Part shown: positions 53,980-64,000 of the stretch, in pieces
Layout: each line of letters begins with the position of its first letter
Numbering within the stretch: the first letter of the stretch is position 1
NCBI GenBank assembly: GCA_025084515.1
Contig: JAJAGP010001642.1
Coordinates: 1 to 64,000 of the forward strand
Origin: Ancistrus triradiatus
Taxonomy: Eukaryota > Chordata > Actinopteri > Siluriformes > Loricariidae
DNA: 64,000 bases
Direction of reading: 5' to 3'
Translations under genes and position numbers: made by a program
Notes under the pieces: generated by a model
Database searches by the model: none
Seen by the model: the letters and a program-made list of their open reading frames with translations, nothing else
What the model was told of the DNA's origin: nothing

Positions 53980-55012
53980 AATGAAAATTACAAATGATAC
54001 ATTGTGAGAAATGTTGTAAAAAATGTTGAAAAGTATTTTCATACTTATATTCCCTAACATGGCACTGCTTAAAGGAGGTCATTCTTTTGCTGGTTTATAG
54101 CAAGGCAGGAGCTGACAGATGGGGAGAGACTTGAAGGGATAAAGAGGTGTTTATTGCAGCATGCTAAGAGATGCTCACTGGCCTCCTAATGACACAACAT
54201 AAATACTACTTCTGTGATTGCTTTAAAATCTAGACAATTACTGATATAAAAGAAAATTGGCAAAGAAGAAAAATGTGATTTTTTAAGGTATGTCATTTAG
54301 TTAATTTGTAGTAATCTCACATTTGTCAATCCTGTGGTTGCTTCATCCTGTTGTAAAATGCCTGGAATGAATTGTGCTGTATGACTACACATGTACAAGA
54401 TGAATAGACAAAGGCTTCCAATGTTTCCTAAGACCATTCAGAGAATTCCCATTTAAAGGGATTTCCCATTGAATGAGAATAATTCTGCACAACAGGGATG
54501 CCACAGGAAGGATTTAGACAGAACTAGAACAGACTTAGTCATTTTGTTCACCATGCATGGGTGCATTTAAAACCTGTGATTTTTCTTTTCTTTGGTTTTG
54601 GTCATAGGCTCTGGTTTCTTTCAAAAGATCAAGTCCTAGAGGGGGAGGAAACATACACTTTTTGCCTTTCAAATAGAGTACTATGGTTCACAGTATCAAG
54701 TTTGTGCTACGATAGTCAAATGCATAAACCAAAGGGCATTTTAAATATAAAAATGAAACGATAAATTTCTACATTTAAACAGCAGCATAATAACATTTAT
54801 TTAAATACATGAAATTGTACATGGTGCTTGTTACAGGAGCTTGTTACTGATTTTATCGTTTTTCATTTGAGAAATTACTTTAAACTCATGTAATATACAC
54901 TAGCATTAACAATTTAATATCCAAGCGATGTCATCATTATTGCTGCTAACCCTTCAGTATTGAGGCGTAACTTCATTTAATGTGTTACTAATCATCCATT
55001 CCTGCATTTCAG
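53980..55012. other. Intergenic DNA
   Basis: No recognised feature. Confidence 0.4.
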
Positions 55013-55711
55013 GCCGACAAGACATTCCAAAAAAAGTTGGGACTGCAGCAATTTAGGTCTAGTAAGGAATTTAAAAAAACCAACTAATTAATTCTGTGAT
55101 TTCAAACAGGTGATGTCAACAGTTGATTATAATCATAATTTAGTACAAAAACAGTATCCACAAAAGGTTGAGTCTTTTGAGGAGCAAAGATGGTCAGAGG
55201 ATCTCCTGTTTGTCAACAAATACGTGAGAAAATTAATGAAATGTTTAAAATCAACGTTCCTCAAAGACAGACTGGAAGGGATTTCTCCCTCTACAGTGCA
55301 TGATATCATTGAACAATTCAAATTAATCTGGAAGAATTTCAGTGCGTAAAGGGTAAGGGCGCAAGCCTAAACCGAACAGGCATGATCTACGATCCCTCAG
55401 ATGGCGCTGCATCAAGAAACGTCATTCATCAATAGCTGATATAACCACATGGGCAAGAGATTACAAGCACAACAATATGGAGTTACATTCACAAATGCCA
55501 CTTAAAATGTTTCTGTGCAAAAAAAGAAGCCTCATGTTAACCATGTCCAGAAGCGGTGGCGTTTTCTCTGGGCTCGGATGCATTTGGAATTGACCATTAC
55601 ACAGTGGAAATGTGTATTGTGGTCAGACCAATCAGTATTCTAGATCTTTTTTGGAAGAAATGGGTGATGTGACCTCTGGACCAAAAACCAAAAGAACCAT
55701 CCAGACTGCTA

Positions 55712-57239
55712 CAGTGCTGCTTGAAAGTTTGTGAACCCTTTAGAATTTTCTAGATGTCTGCATAAATATGACCTATAACATCATCAGATTTTCACACAAG
55801 TCCTAAAACTAGATAAAGAGAACCCAGTTAAACAAATGAGACAAAAATATTATACTTGGTCATTTATTTATTGAGGAAAATTATCCAATATTACATATTA
55901 GTGAGTGGCAAAAGTATGTGAACCTTTGCTTTCAGTATCTGGTGTGACCCCCCTGTGTAGCAATAACTGCAACTAAACGTTTCCTGTAACTGTTGATCAA
56001 TCCTGCCCATCATTTTAGCCCATTCCTTCGAACAGAACAGCTTCAGTTCTGGCATGTTGGTGGGTTTCCTCACATTATCTGCTCACTTCAGGTCCTTCGA
56101 CAACATTTTGATTGAATTAAGGTCAGGACTTCGACTTGGCCATTCCAAAACATTCACTTCATTCTTCTTTAACCATTCTTTGGTAGAACAACTTGTGTGT
56201 CATTGTCTTGCTGCATGACCCACATTCTCTTGAGACTCAGTTCATGGACAGATGTCCTGACATTTTCCTTTAGAATAATTATCTGATATAATTCAGAATT
56301 CATTGTTCCATCAATGATGCAAGCCTTCCTGGCCCAGATGCAGCCAAAAAGACCCAAACTATGATACTACCACCACCATGTTTCACAGATGGGATAAGGT
56401 TCTTATGCTGGAATGCAGTGTTTTCCTTTCTCCAAACATAACACTTTTCTTTTAAACCAAAAATTGTATTTTGTTCTCATCCATCCACAAAACATTCTTC
56501 CAGTAGCCTTCTGGCTTGTCCACGTGATGTTTTGCAAACTGCAGATGAGCAGCAGTGTTCTTTTTGGAGGGCAGTGGCTTTCTCCTTGCAACTCTGCCAT
56601 GCACACCATTGTTGTTCAGTGTCCTTCTGATGGTGGACTCATGAACATTAACATAAGCCAATGTGAGAGAGGTCTTTAGTTGCTTAGAAGTTACCCTGGG
56701 GTCCTTTGTAACCTCGCCAACTATTACGTCTTGCTCTTGGAGTGATCTTTGTTGGTCGACCACTCCTGGTGAGGGTATCTGTCTGACTGTGGATTGGTGG
56801 AGTCCAAACTCTTTAGAGATGGTTGTGTAACCTTTTCCAGCCTGATGAGCATCAACAACTCTTTTTCTGAGGTCCTCAGAAATCTCCTTTGTTTGTTCCA
56901 TGATACACTTCCACAAACATGTTGTGAAGAGCAGACTTTGATAGATCCCTGTTCTTTAAATAAAACAGGGTGCCCTCTCACACCTGATTGTTATCCCATT
57001 GATTGAAAACACCTGACTCTAATTTAACGTTAAACTTAACTGCCAAACCTAGAGGTTCAAATACTTTTGCCACTCACTAATATGTAATATTGGATCATTT
57101 TCCTCAATAAATAAATGACCAAGTCTCTACTTTTTTATCTACTTTTAGGAATTGTGTGAAAATCTGATAATGTTTTAGGTCATATTTATTTAGAAATATA
57201 GAAAATTCTAAAGGGCTCACAAACTTTCAATCACCACTG
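55712..57239 (-). mobile_element. Tc1/mariner F1, copy 7 (most complete)
   Basis: CAGTGCTGCTTGAAAGTTTG at 55712 and CAATCACCACTG at 57239, with TA on both sides (55710-55711, 57240-57241). Removing it and one TA restores continuous F5 text, AGACTGC-TA-TCATCAACA. It keeps leader, transposase and both terminal repeats. Confidence 0.92.
55990..56901 (-). pseudogene. Tc1-like transposase, F1 copy 7
   Basis: An open 154-codon stretch (56916-56452) covers MEQTKEISEDLRKRVVDAHQ to the first catalytic aspartate (WMDENK, about 56497-56480), with an internal deletion of about 25 codons after HQSTVRQ. Continuing, KENVRTSVHELSLKRMWVMQ then QDND holds the second aspartate (about 56215). NPIKM (about 56110), where NPIE is usual, stands at the glutamate position. 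KPTNMPELKLFC and WAKMMGRI follow near 56060-56000. Frameshifts near 56350, 56200 and 56090 inactivate it. Confidence 0.85.
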
Positions 57240-57441
57240 TATCATCAACAAGTCCATTAGCCAGGGTCTGTCATGGTATGGGGTTGAGTCAGTGTCCTTG
57301 GTAAAGGTCATTTCACTTCTTTGATGGCAGTGTTAATGCAGAAAAGTACACTGAGATTTTACATAAATGAGTTTTTTATAAATTATATATATTTTTAATA
57401 AAATTTTCTATACCATCCCAACTTCTTGGCATTGTATATTA

Positions 57442-58929
57442 TCTCTATTCGAAATTACTAAGCAGTAATCAAATAAAAAGTCTAACTTCAGCAGGCATCA
57501 CTTCAGTATCTTAATGGCAATGAACACTAAACTCTTTCGTAATTGTTTAAGCATAGCTGAAATTAGAAGTTCTGCTCAATAAAGCAACTTAAAGTACCAT
57601 TGGCAGCTGATGGTTTATTGGTGAGGCACAAATGTTTGTTTATATATATATGTTTACAACCCCTATGCTGGTGGAGTAGCGTCACAGGAGTAAATAAGGC
57701 TCCTGTAATACAGTTGAAGCCACCAGTCACTTTTTTTTTTCTGGCAGCCAAAGCAGGGCACTTCTTATATTCCAACAGTGGAGCTGAAGTTAGTTGCATT
57801 GCCTAATACAAGGCTGTTGAACGTAATAACACATCTCGTTATTTGATCTTTGTAAATTGTAAATATTGTAAATAAATTGGAAAACAGTGGGATACACAAA
57901 CCCATTATAGATACCCAAAGATGCACCGGCTTTAGTGAGTGGCTATTAGCTCTGTGTCAGGGGATGCAAAACTGATTTTATATGTAGGTGACTTGTCATC
58001 AGAAGCAGCTTGAGTTTGGCAGTGTGATTTTGCAGTACGTTTTTTAGTATATTTGATTTGCTAAAATATTGCACACCTAGATTTATCAATAATATAGCAC
58101 TTTTGTAAACATTGAATTGCCAATTCAATTAAATTGATGGGGAAGCCTGGCTTCCTCTGCAGTCAAACGACTGACTGTTTCCTCATGAAAAAACTCAAAA
58201 AAAAAAAAAAAACTCAGTCTGTAGTTCTGTTTTGTATTTCAGAAATGAAGCGGCTATTCCCTGAGTATTACAATTATGAATCTAGTTGTAAGTTGGATTA
58301 GTTAGGTTAAAGGAGGAAAAAAGCTAAATTATAGAGGCCAGTGGACCCACATGAATAAAGTTACAAACTCTTGACTTTGGTTAATATTAAAAAAACATTG
58401 CATTGAGTATCCCAGGTGCATATTAAAGATAAAAAAAGTTCAAAAACACAAAGACACAACTGCCAAAATGCCCCATGCTTCCCCAAAAAGGTACACTAAC
58501 TCTTGCTTAGTGTTATCTCAAGAGCAGACATGTTTTTGATAGCCTGATAAATGTAAAACTGGTTCTCAAACATGTTAACACGTTATAAGGACTTAAGGTT
58601 CTTAAATATAAAGCACTCAGGTTCAGCCCTTCAGACTTTAGCCTGAAGGATTTCCAAATATATTTTTGCTTTGGTAGCTGGAACATTTGCCAATGATCAT
58701 TTAACCTGCTGGGTCTGGGATTACCTACAGCCAAGAATGAATCACAAATGATGATTCTGAGCAAATCCTCTGAGAACTCATAAAACAGAGTTCATGTTTA
58801 AAAAATGCACAAAACCTAGTACCAAATGTATGACTGTTGCAAAATAGTTGAAGATTCAAGTTGAATCTTGAATCAAAACCATTACCACTCAGGAATATAA
58901 GATAATACAATTTTACAGTACAAATGATC
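57442..58929. other. Intergenic DNA
   Basis: A T10 run at 57728, an A-run at 58198-58211; no gene recognised. Confidence 0.4.
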
Positions 58930-59085
58930 TGAAAGCTTTACAGATGATGTTTTCACCACCATCAAACAAGCCAAGTGTGACAGTGGTAAGATGTTTTCAT
59001 TAGGATTGGGTTATGATGAAGAAACCTCTGGAGGAACCAGTACTCAATAGAGGGAGATGATCCTCTGTTCAGTTCTGGAAATAAG
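58930..59085 (-). mobile_element. LINE 3' end scrap (family LA)
   Basis: CTTTACAGATGATG, GTGTGACAGTGGTAAGATG and GAAGAAACCTCTGGAGGAAC followed by CAGTACTCAATAGAG keep the order of the LA wording at 5061-5450, much diverged. Confidence 0.45.
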
Positions 59086-59379
59086 GAATTATTTCTAAAT
59101 CAGGCAGTCAAGGGGAGGAGAGGCAAGGTCACTGATGTGTAGGTCTCTGTGATCTGTTGATCCTTTATTTTACCCCTGGATTTCAAATTTGATGGAAAAG
59201 GGCTGTGTTTGTGTGTGCTGATCTGAATGCATGATCACTCTGTTTTGTAAAGATAGCATTTGATCAATGGCTAGATAAATTGATAGAGGGAACACTATAC
59301 TGACTTTAAAAATATGGCTTACTAAATTTGGTGTACATTGTAATAGTGTGAGATATGAATACATTCATATGAAGGTACT

Positions 59380-59475
59380 ATGGTGGAGCAGCAGTTAAGC
59401 TGCTGGATTGTTACCTCTGCCAAGCTGCTGGGTGCTTGAGAAAGGTTTTTATTTATAGCAGACCTTTAACCAAAT
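59380..59475 (+). mobile_element. Possible SINE scrap (family of 43593)
   Basis: GGTGGAGCAGCAGTTAAGCT and CCAAGCTGCTGGGTGCTTGA resemble the start and middle of the 43593 SINE; the rest is missing. Confidence 0.4.
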
Positions 59476-60630
59476 ATCATTAAGAGAGAGAAGCAGTGAG
59501 ATTTTTGCCTGTCTTACCCTATCTTTCCAGATCTGTGGTATGGCATATTCTGAAACCCAGGCACCGCTCCCCATCTACTTGCATCTGTGCAGGGCCCAGT
59601 GTTGTGGAGAAAGGTGACTAATGCCAATCGAGCCTCATTCTTTCCTCCAAACCTCATGGAAGGGTTTTAGCAATGAGGAGAGGTGTCTTCCTAACCTCTA
59701 GTCTCTCCCTGCTCTCTGCAGTTCACTGCACACTACATGACTAATTGTGCTCATTTTCCTCTGGTTCAGATTTGCACCAGCTGTTTGGATATTATTTTAG
59801 CATAGTCATGAAAAACTTTCTCTTATTAAGAATAACAATTTGACTCTTAGCTGAAATCCAATATATGAGTTTTATATTTGAGCTTTTCTACCTGTCATCA
59901 TGTTTGACATGGAGCATACTTATGTGGGAGGAGGTGGGATTTGTCTTTTGTTTGGCTACCACAGTTTGTGGCATTAGATACTTTATTTTTATAGAACCTT
60001 AAGTGCATGTGTTCGCCTTGGCATGTAATTACAAGCCTGGTTGAAGAATATGTTGTGTTCTGATGTTTTGTTTATGTTACATGTTTTATAAATATGGCTG
60101 AGGTGACATGCAAATTGCATGGTAATTTTGGAGCAATTACAAACCTTTTCACTGAGCATTTTGTTAAATCAACAGTGCTTTCAGGAGATAATACAGTATA
60201 CTGTAAATTCAAACAACACCTACAAGTTCGTATGTATCCATGCACACTCATTAAGGCTTTCTGGAGATGTGGGCAAAAAATCAAGAATGTTGCGCTTGAG
60301 TAGCCAATTATGAATATAGTTATACAATATCACAACTTTTTTTTCTAATTAGTTAGGCTATTAATACAATACAGGGTGTTCCATAAGGCTAAATATATGA
60401 GGGTTTAATTACACCTTAAAACACATATTATATAAAATAGAGGACTTTATTTCAGGCCCGCTCAAGTAGATTAGTGGTTGTATGGTGAAAATCATAGCAG
60501 ATTACTAGCAAGCTAGCTTAAAGTGTGTTTGTTTCTTTGTTTATTTGGTTTAATGTTGCTATCAGCATCAACGACCATTTCAGCAACACACACAAGGGTA
60601 CATCTATACACAAGTTTGTATCAAGACTAG

Positions 60631-60634
<4 letters not shown>
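59476..60634. other. Intergenic DNA
   Basis: No recognised feature. Confidence 0.4.

Positions 60635-60680
<46 letters not shown>
60635..60680. repeat. (TA)23 microsatellite
   Basis: Followed by ACACACA. Confidence 0.97.
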
Positions 60681-60687
<7 letters not shown>

Positions 60688-60704
60688 ATTTAGCATAATC
60701 AATT

Positions 60705-60760
60705 ATCCTAATGCATGCCTTTGGACTGTGGGAGGAAATTGGATCACCCAGAGTGCTAGC
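60705..60760 (-). mobile_element. SINE scrap (family of 30005)
   Basis: GCATGCCTTTGGACTGTGGG followed by AGGAAATTGGATCACCC is the reverse of the CCCACAGTCCAAAGGCAT region of the SINE at 30005. Confidence 0.6.
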
Positions 60761-62747
60761 TTAAGGTAAACTATTTTAATGTTTATGGGTAGTTTGGCAT
60801 AATAGCTATCTTTAGGCACGGGCGTACATGAAGTCAAGACCATTTAATATCCTGGGAATGGACCAGTTGTAACCATTGTTCATGTTTACTCACTGATGCG
60901 GTACCTTTGATTGGCAATTAATCATGTTTTTTTGTGTTTGGCAGCTTACTCTTATGGATCTTATGTCAGAGACAGTGTGCGTGTGTGTGCCTGCATATGT
61001 GTCATGTTTGAGAGCTTGTTATTGTAAACTACTAAAGATTCATGCTTGCACATGTTCATACCGATTCAGCTACAGATACACAGTACCATGACTGCATACT
61101 TATGAGTGATTATCTTTGACACATGTATGAGTCGTCTTGAAATTCTATCACTAATTGAAAATCATCCTTCCAAGTTGCCTTATTCATTAAACTATACAAA
61201 GTCAATAAATGTCTACATTTAATCTTACATGCTCACCGCATAAAAAAGGCTAATGTATTGTGGTGAAGAGCTTTGATACATTTGACTTTGATGATACAGT
61301 AGAAGCATTACCATGGTAAACCCATGACTACATTTGTCAGAAGGAAGCTTCTCTTTTTATGGTGTGTATCTCTACACCTGCAACATTGAAGAAAAATCTC
61401 AGTGTAAAATTCATGAATTCATGAGTTGGTAAGGGTATATTTCACGACTGCTCTCTGCACAGAGATAAGCATTCCAAGGTGAGCAGAGCTGGGGGACATC
61501 TTTAAAGCGTTAAGGACATCAGAGGAAAGTGAATGAGCCCAGTTCCCTCTTCTGCAACAATTTAAATCCATCTGCAGTAGGTGTGAGTACGCATTTGCCT
61601 GCCACACACTTCAGGTACCAAGGCGTATCGACACAGTTATGTTGGTTTATGTTAGGCAGGATCTTTCTTCTATATACATTCCTGGATGTGTTCGACCTCA
61701 TCAAACTTTCACAAAACTCTCCCTGAATATTGAACTGATCCTTTAAAAAGTGCTATACCAACAGTTTGGTACAGGAATATTATCACTTAGGCTCTTGAAA
61801 AACACAGCATGTACACTAATATAGATACAGTCTTATTCAGAAGACTTTGTGCAACCCCTTTTCAAATGACATGTTTTGGTGATTTACTCAATGAAGAACT
61901 GAACCTTCATGAGAGACTTAAATATGGAGTTACAGGCATGATATATTTTAAAACATATTTGAAAAATGAAACTAAATTTGTCATTTTCAAAATATTTTTT
62001 TCCGCAGAACTTTCCAGATTTGCCTTTTCCCTCAGAACTCTGAACATCTGGATTTGCTAATGGTCCATTATAGTCTGTAGATGTTTATTTTCAATTAGAA
62101 AATATATGTAACTTGACTGGGAATGCCCAATCTTTGGCATAATACTACAAAACTGGATGTGTACATTCTCATTAATGTCAAATCAAAGGTACTTGTGATG
62201 ATGTTTGCTAATAATGTCTGTTTATTTGCATATTACTATAAAAAGCCCTAAAAAACCTGCGGCATATCACAATGATGTTGGAGGTTTTACAAACTGGCTG
62301 CGCTCCACAAAATCTGCCTCAACATGATGCTTTGGTTATGGCTCTGAGTGAAATTTGAGCCTCACACCTGAACACACATGGGTGTGGGAGACAGTTTGCA
62401 CAAAATGTTCAGTTTCTCAAATAAAACAGATGGGTAAATTGATAAATTCTTCACCTCCCTAAATTAGAAAAAGGGTTTTTTTTTTTGCCCTTGCATAAAG
62501 TCTTGGCTTTGATGAGAATACACCTAGCTCAAATGCAAGTTTAATCACATAAGACAGTAGCCTAGTCTATAATGTCCAATTGTGGTTAACACAATGCAAA
62601 GTGGAATAAAACTGCTGATCAAGGAAGTTCCTCACCTCTAATAGCTTTTAGTAATCACAAGTCTGATTTTATCTTGGCTCCAGATTGATGCTCAGTATTA
62701 ATTGTTAAATGCTCCTGTATTCATCAATTTGGTCTCACTACACATTT

Positions 62748-62749
<2 letters not shown>
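60761..62749. other. Intergenic DNA
   Basis: No gene or repeat family recognised. Antiparallel frames around 61419-61726 are shadows of each other without motifs. Confidence 0.4.

Positions 62750-62778
<29 letters not shown>
62750..62778. repeat. (GA)14 microsatellite
   Basis: Uninterrupted. Confidence 0.95.
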
Positions 62779-62949
62779 CATTTGTTATACATTTAGGGAT
62801 CATGTGTCCCCTGAAGGATAGGAACATCAAATATTTTTGACCTTTTGGGGGCATTTTGCTTGCACCCCCCAACTTTAATTGCTTGTCGTTTTTCTTTCTT
62901 TTTCTTAACAAAAAAAGACTTAAGTCATTGTGTAGAATTAATAATAATG

Positions 62950-62963
62950 GTGTGTGTGTGTGG

Positions 62964-62994
<31 letters not shown>
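62950..62994. repeat. (TG)n microsatellite
   Basis: One GGA interruption near 62962. Confidence 0.95.
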
Positions 62995-62996
<2 letters not shown>

Positions 62997-64000
62997 CAGA
63001 GACAGAGCAAGGGAGAGCTAGTGAGAGAGTGAGAGTGAAACAACCGATAACAAGATAGGATGGCAATCGAAGTCTGCATGGGTTTACTGGATCTGAGGGT
63101 AGGGGAATTTCAGCAGTGATAGTGGCCTTTGAATCTCAGTTCTGGTGCATGGTCTTCCTTTGATAGCAGCCTCACAGAAGCAGGCTTCACTCTATCCATC
63201 ACTACAGGAGACACTTACAACACAGATAAAAGATCTGAGGTCTGAAGAAAACTCTTCGGCACAGACTGACACCCGGTTGGAAACAAAACACTCCAAGGTT
63301 TGTTTAGATTCGCGGTGATTTGAAGGCGTGCTTGGCCAGAACAAGATTGAAGATTGCATGGGCTTTGTGGGAGCTTGTGTACACCAGTGTGTTGACCATG
63401 GTGGCCTTCATTGCTGAACAGGACAAGCTGAAATAGCTTAAGCTGTTTGATTACCAGGAATCACTAACATGGAAACAACCTACTTCATTTACCTGACCAA
63501 TAGGTATCATGCTGCCTTTTGTTTCCAAGTTTCAAGTTTCATCCCTGATTGTCCTGGTCAGGGTAAGGGGGGTTTAGTCCGCCGCCTATGCCTGATAATA
63601 CAGGCCATAGATGTAAGTATAACCCTCAGTTCTCAGGGACACTAATTTTTAAACAAATTTAGGCAAATCTAGCTTTGGCCAAATCATAGTCTGACAGTCA
63701 ACTGATATGATGAAAACAGTACTTTGCATAGCATACTGAATCTCAGAATTCAAAGTGATTATTTCATTGTAAAATATAAAAAAGGAAACTGTTTCTGGCC
63801 TTCTCCTTTGTCTTTTCCTTTCAACTGTTCCAATCGTAATTGTCTTTTCCAATAAATTGGTTCTTCTCATGTATCCAAAATAAGACAGTTCAGTTTGGAC
63901 ACTTCGCCTTCAAATGAAAGGCGAGGTTTGATCTCATCAATGATCCATTTACTTATATACAGTGTACGCTCAAAAGTCTTCACTAGTACCAAAGTTCAAA
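62995..64000. other. Intergenic DNA
   Basis: Complex sequence at 63030-63500 without recognised repeats or an open frame of note. Confidence 0.35.

Larger units (their letters stand above)
55190..57365 (+). pseudogene. Tc1-like transposase, F5
   Basis: ATG at 55190 starts MVRGSPVCQQIREKINEMFK, the DNA-binding N-terminus. The first catalytic region reads LWSDQSVF (about 55610-55640), where the usual DE has become DQ. After the F1 insertion, SLSWYGVESVSLVKVISLL-type text corresponds to the GSVMVWG region. The second aspartate and the glutamate are lost in the deletion. Several frameshifts. Confidence 0.7.
55013..57441 (+). mobile_element. Tc1/mariner element, family F5, hosting F1 copy 7
   Basis: The left end contains ATTCCAAAAAAAGTTGGGAC (55024-55043). 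The right end contains ATCCCAACTTCTTGGCATTG (57415-57434), its inverse with mismatches. Transposase text runs from 55190 and resumes after F1 copy 7 with TCATCAACAAGTCCATTAGC. The part after GAGATTTTACA (about 57352-57363) is deleted up to the right terminal repeat. Confidence 0.75.

Noticed and set aside
40534..56916. Searching for a CRISPR-like or bacterial array among the regular repeats
   Set aside because: The regular repeats are contiguous tandem units or dispersed Tc1 copies with eukaryotic transposon content, not repeat-spacer arrays.
63649..63870. 73-codon minus-strand frame
   Set aside because: AT-rich chance frame with no motif.

Overview
The window looks like non-genic DNA of a ray-finned fish, possibly an otophysan such as a catfish or carp relative (inference). 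The evidence is the repeat content: many degenerate Tc1/mariner elements of six families, Ty3/gypsy-like LTR elements, L2-type LINE 3' ends, tRNA-derived SINEs and long TA, TG, AG and TAA microsatellites in an AT-rich background. I found no intact host protein-coding gene, rRNA or functional tRNA. The best host-exon candidate is a 79 bp minus-strand stretch at 6487-6565 with a good acceptor and donor, which I cannot tie to a gene.

Layout. 1-3505: an edge-truncated Tc1-like element (F6, minus) and a degenerate gypsy element (G1, minus). 3506-8743: unremarkable DNA with microsatellites and one LINE 3' end. 8744-16893: a nested block. A Tc1-like F1 copy carries a solo LTR. It abuts a second Tc1-like element (F2, minus), which is split by a 5.4 kb two-LTR gypsy-like element (element A, minus). 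19780-22117: an F1 3' end, a TA array and a second gypsy-like element (element B). 22.4-29.9 kb: a gag-like remnant, an L2 LINE split by an F1 copy, a PIF/Harbinger fragment and a second G1 gypsy copy. 29.7-36 kb: two SINEs, two large LTR-like elements with target-site repeats and internal tRNA-like segments, and a Tc1-like F3 remnant. 36-48 kb is repeat-poor apart from F1 copies at 40.5 and 47.6 kb and a SINE at 43.6 kb. 48.7-52.1 kb: a third gypsy-like element (element C, minus) whose LTR is split by a Tc1-like F4 element. 52.2-57.4 kb: more F1 copies, one inserted cleanly into an F5 Tc1-like element. 57.4-64 kb is mostly unique sequence with microsatellites.

Most interesting content. Elements A, B and C belong to one LTR family, here called G2. 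Each carries, next to its 3' LTR, a Pro/Ser-rich reading frame built of short tandem repeats and ending in a similar C-terminal tail. No pol is visible in any of them. Their LTRs, and three apparent solo LTRs at 9566, 30608 and 34615, vary from about 270 to 1365 bp. They share end motifs: a TGTTACGG-like start, an internal AAAAGGTAC motif, a CTGGAGCTAACTGCA motif, and a terminal hairpin of the GGTTCGCC/GGCGAACC type whose two arms have changed together in one copy. The family looks non-autonomous, with a persistent repeat ORF of unknown role. All family assignments rest on motifs recognised by eye; no search was run.
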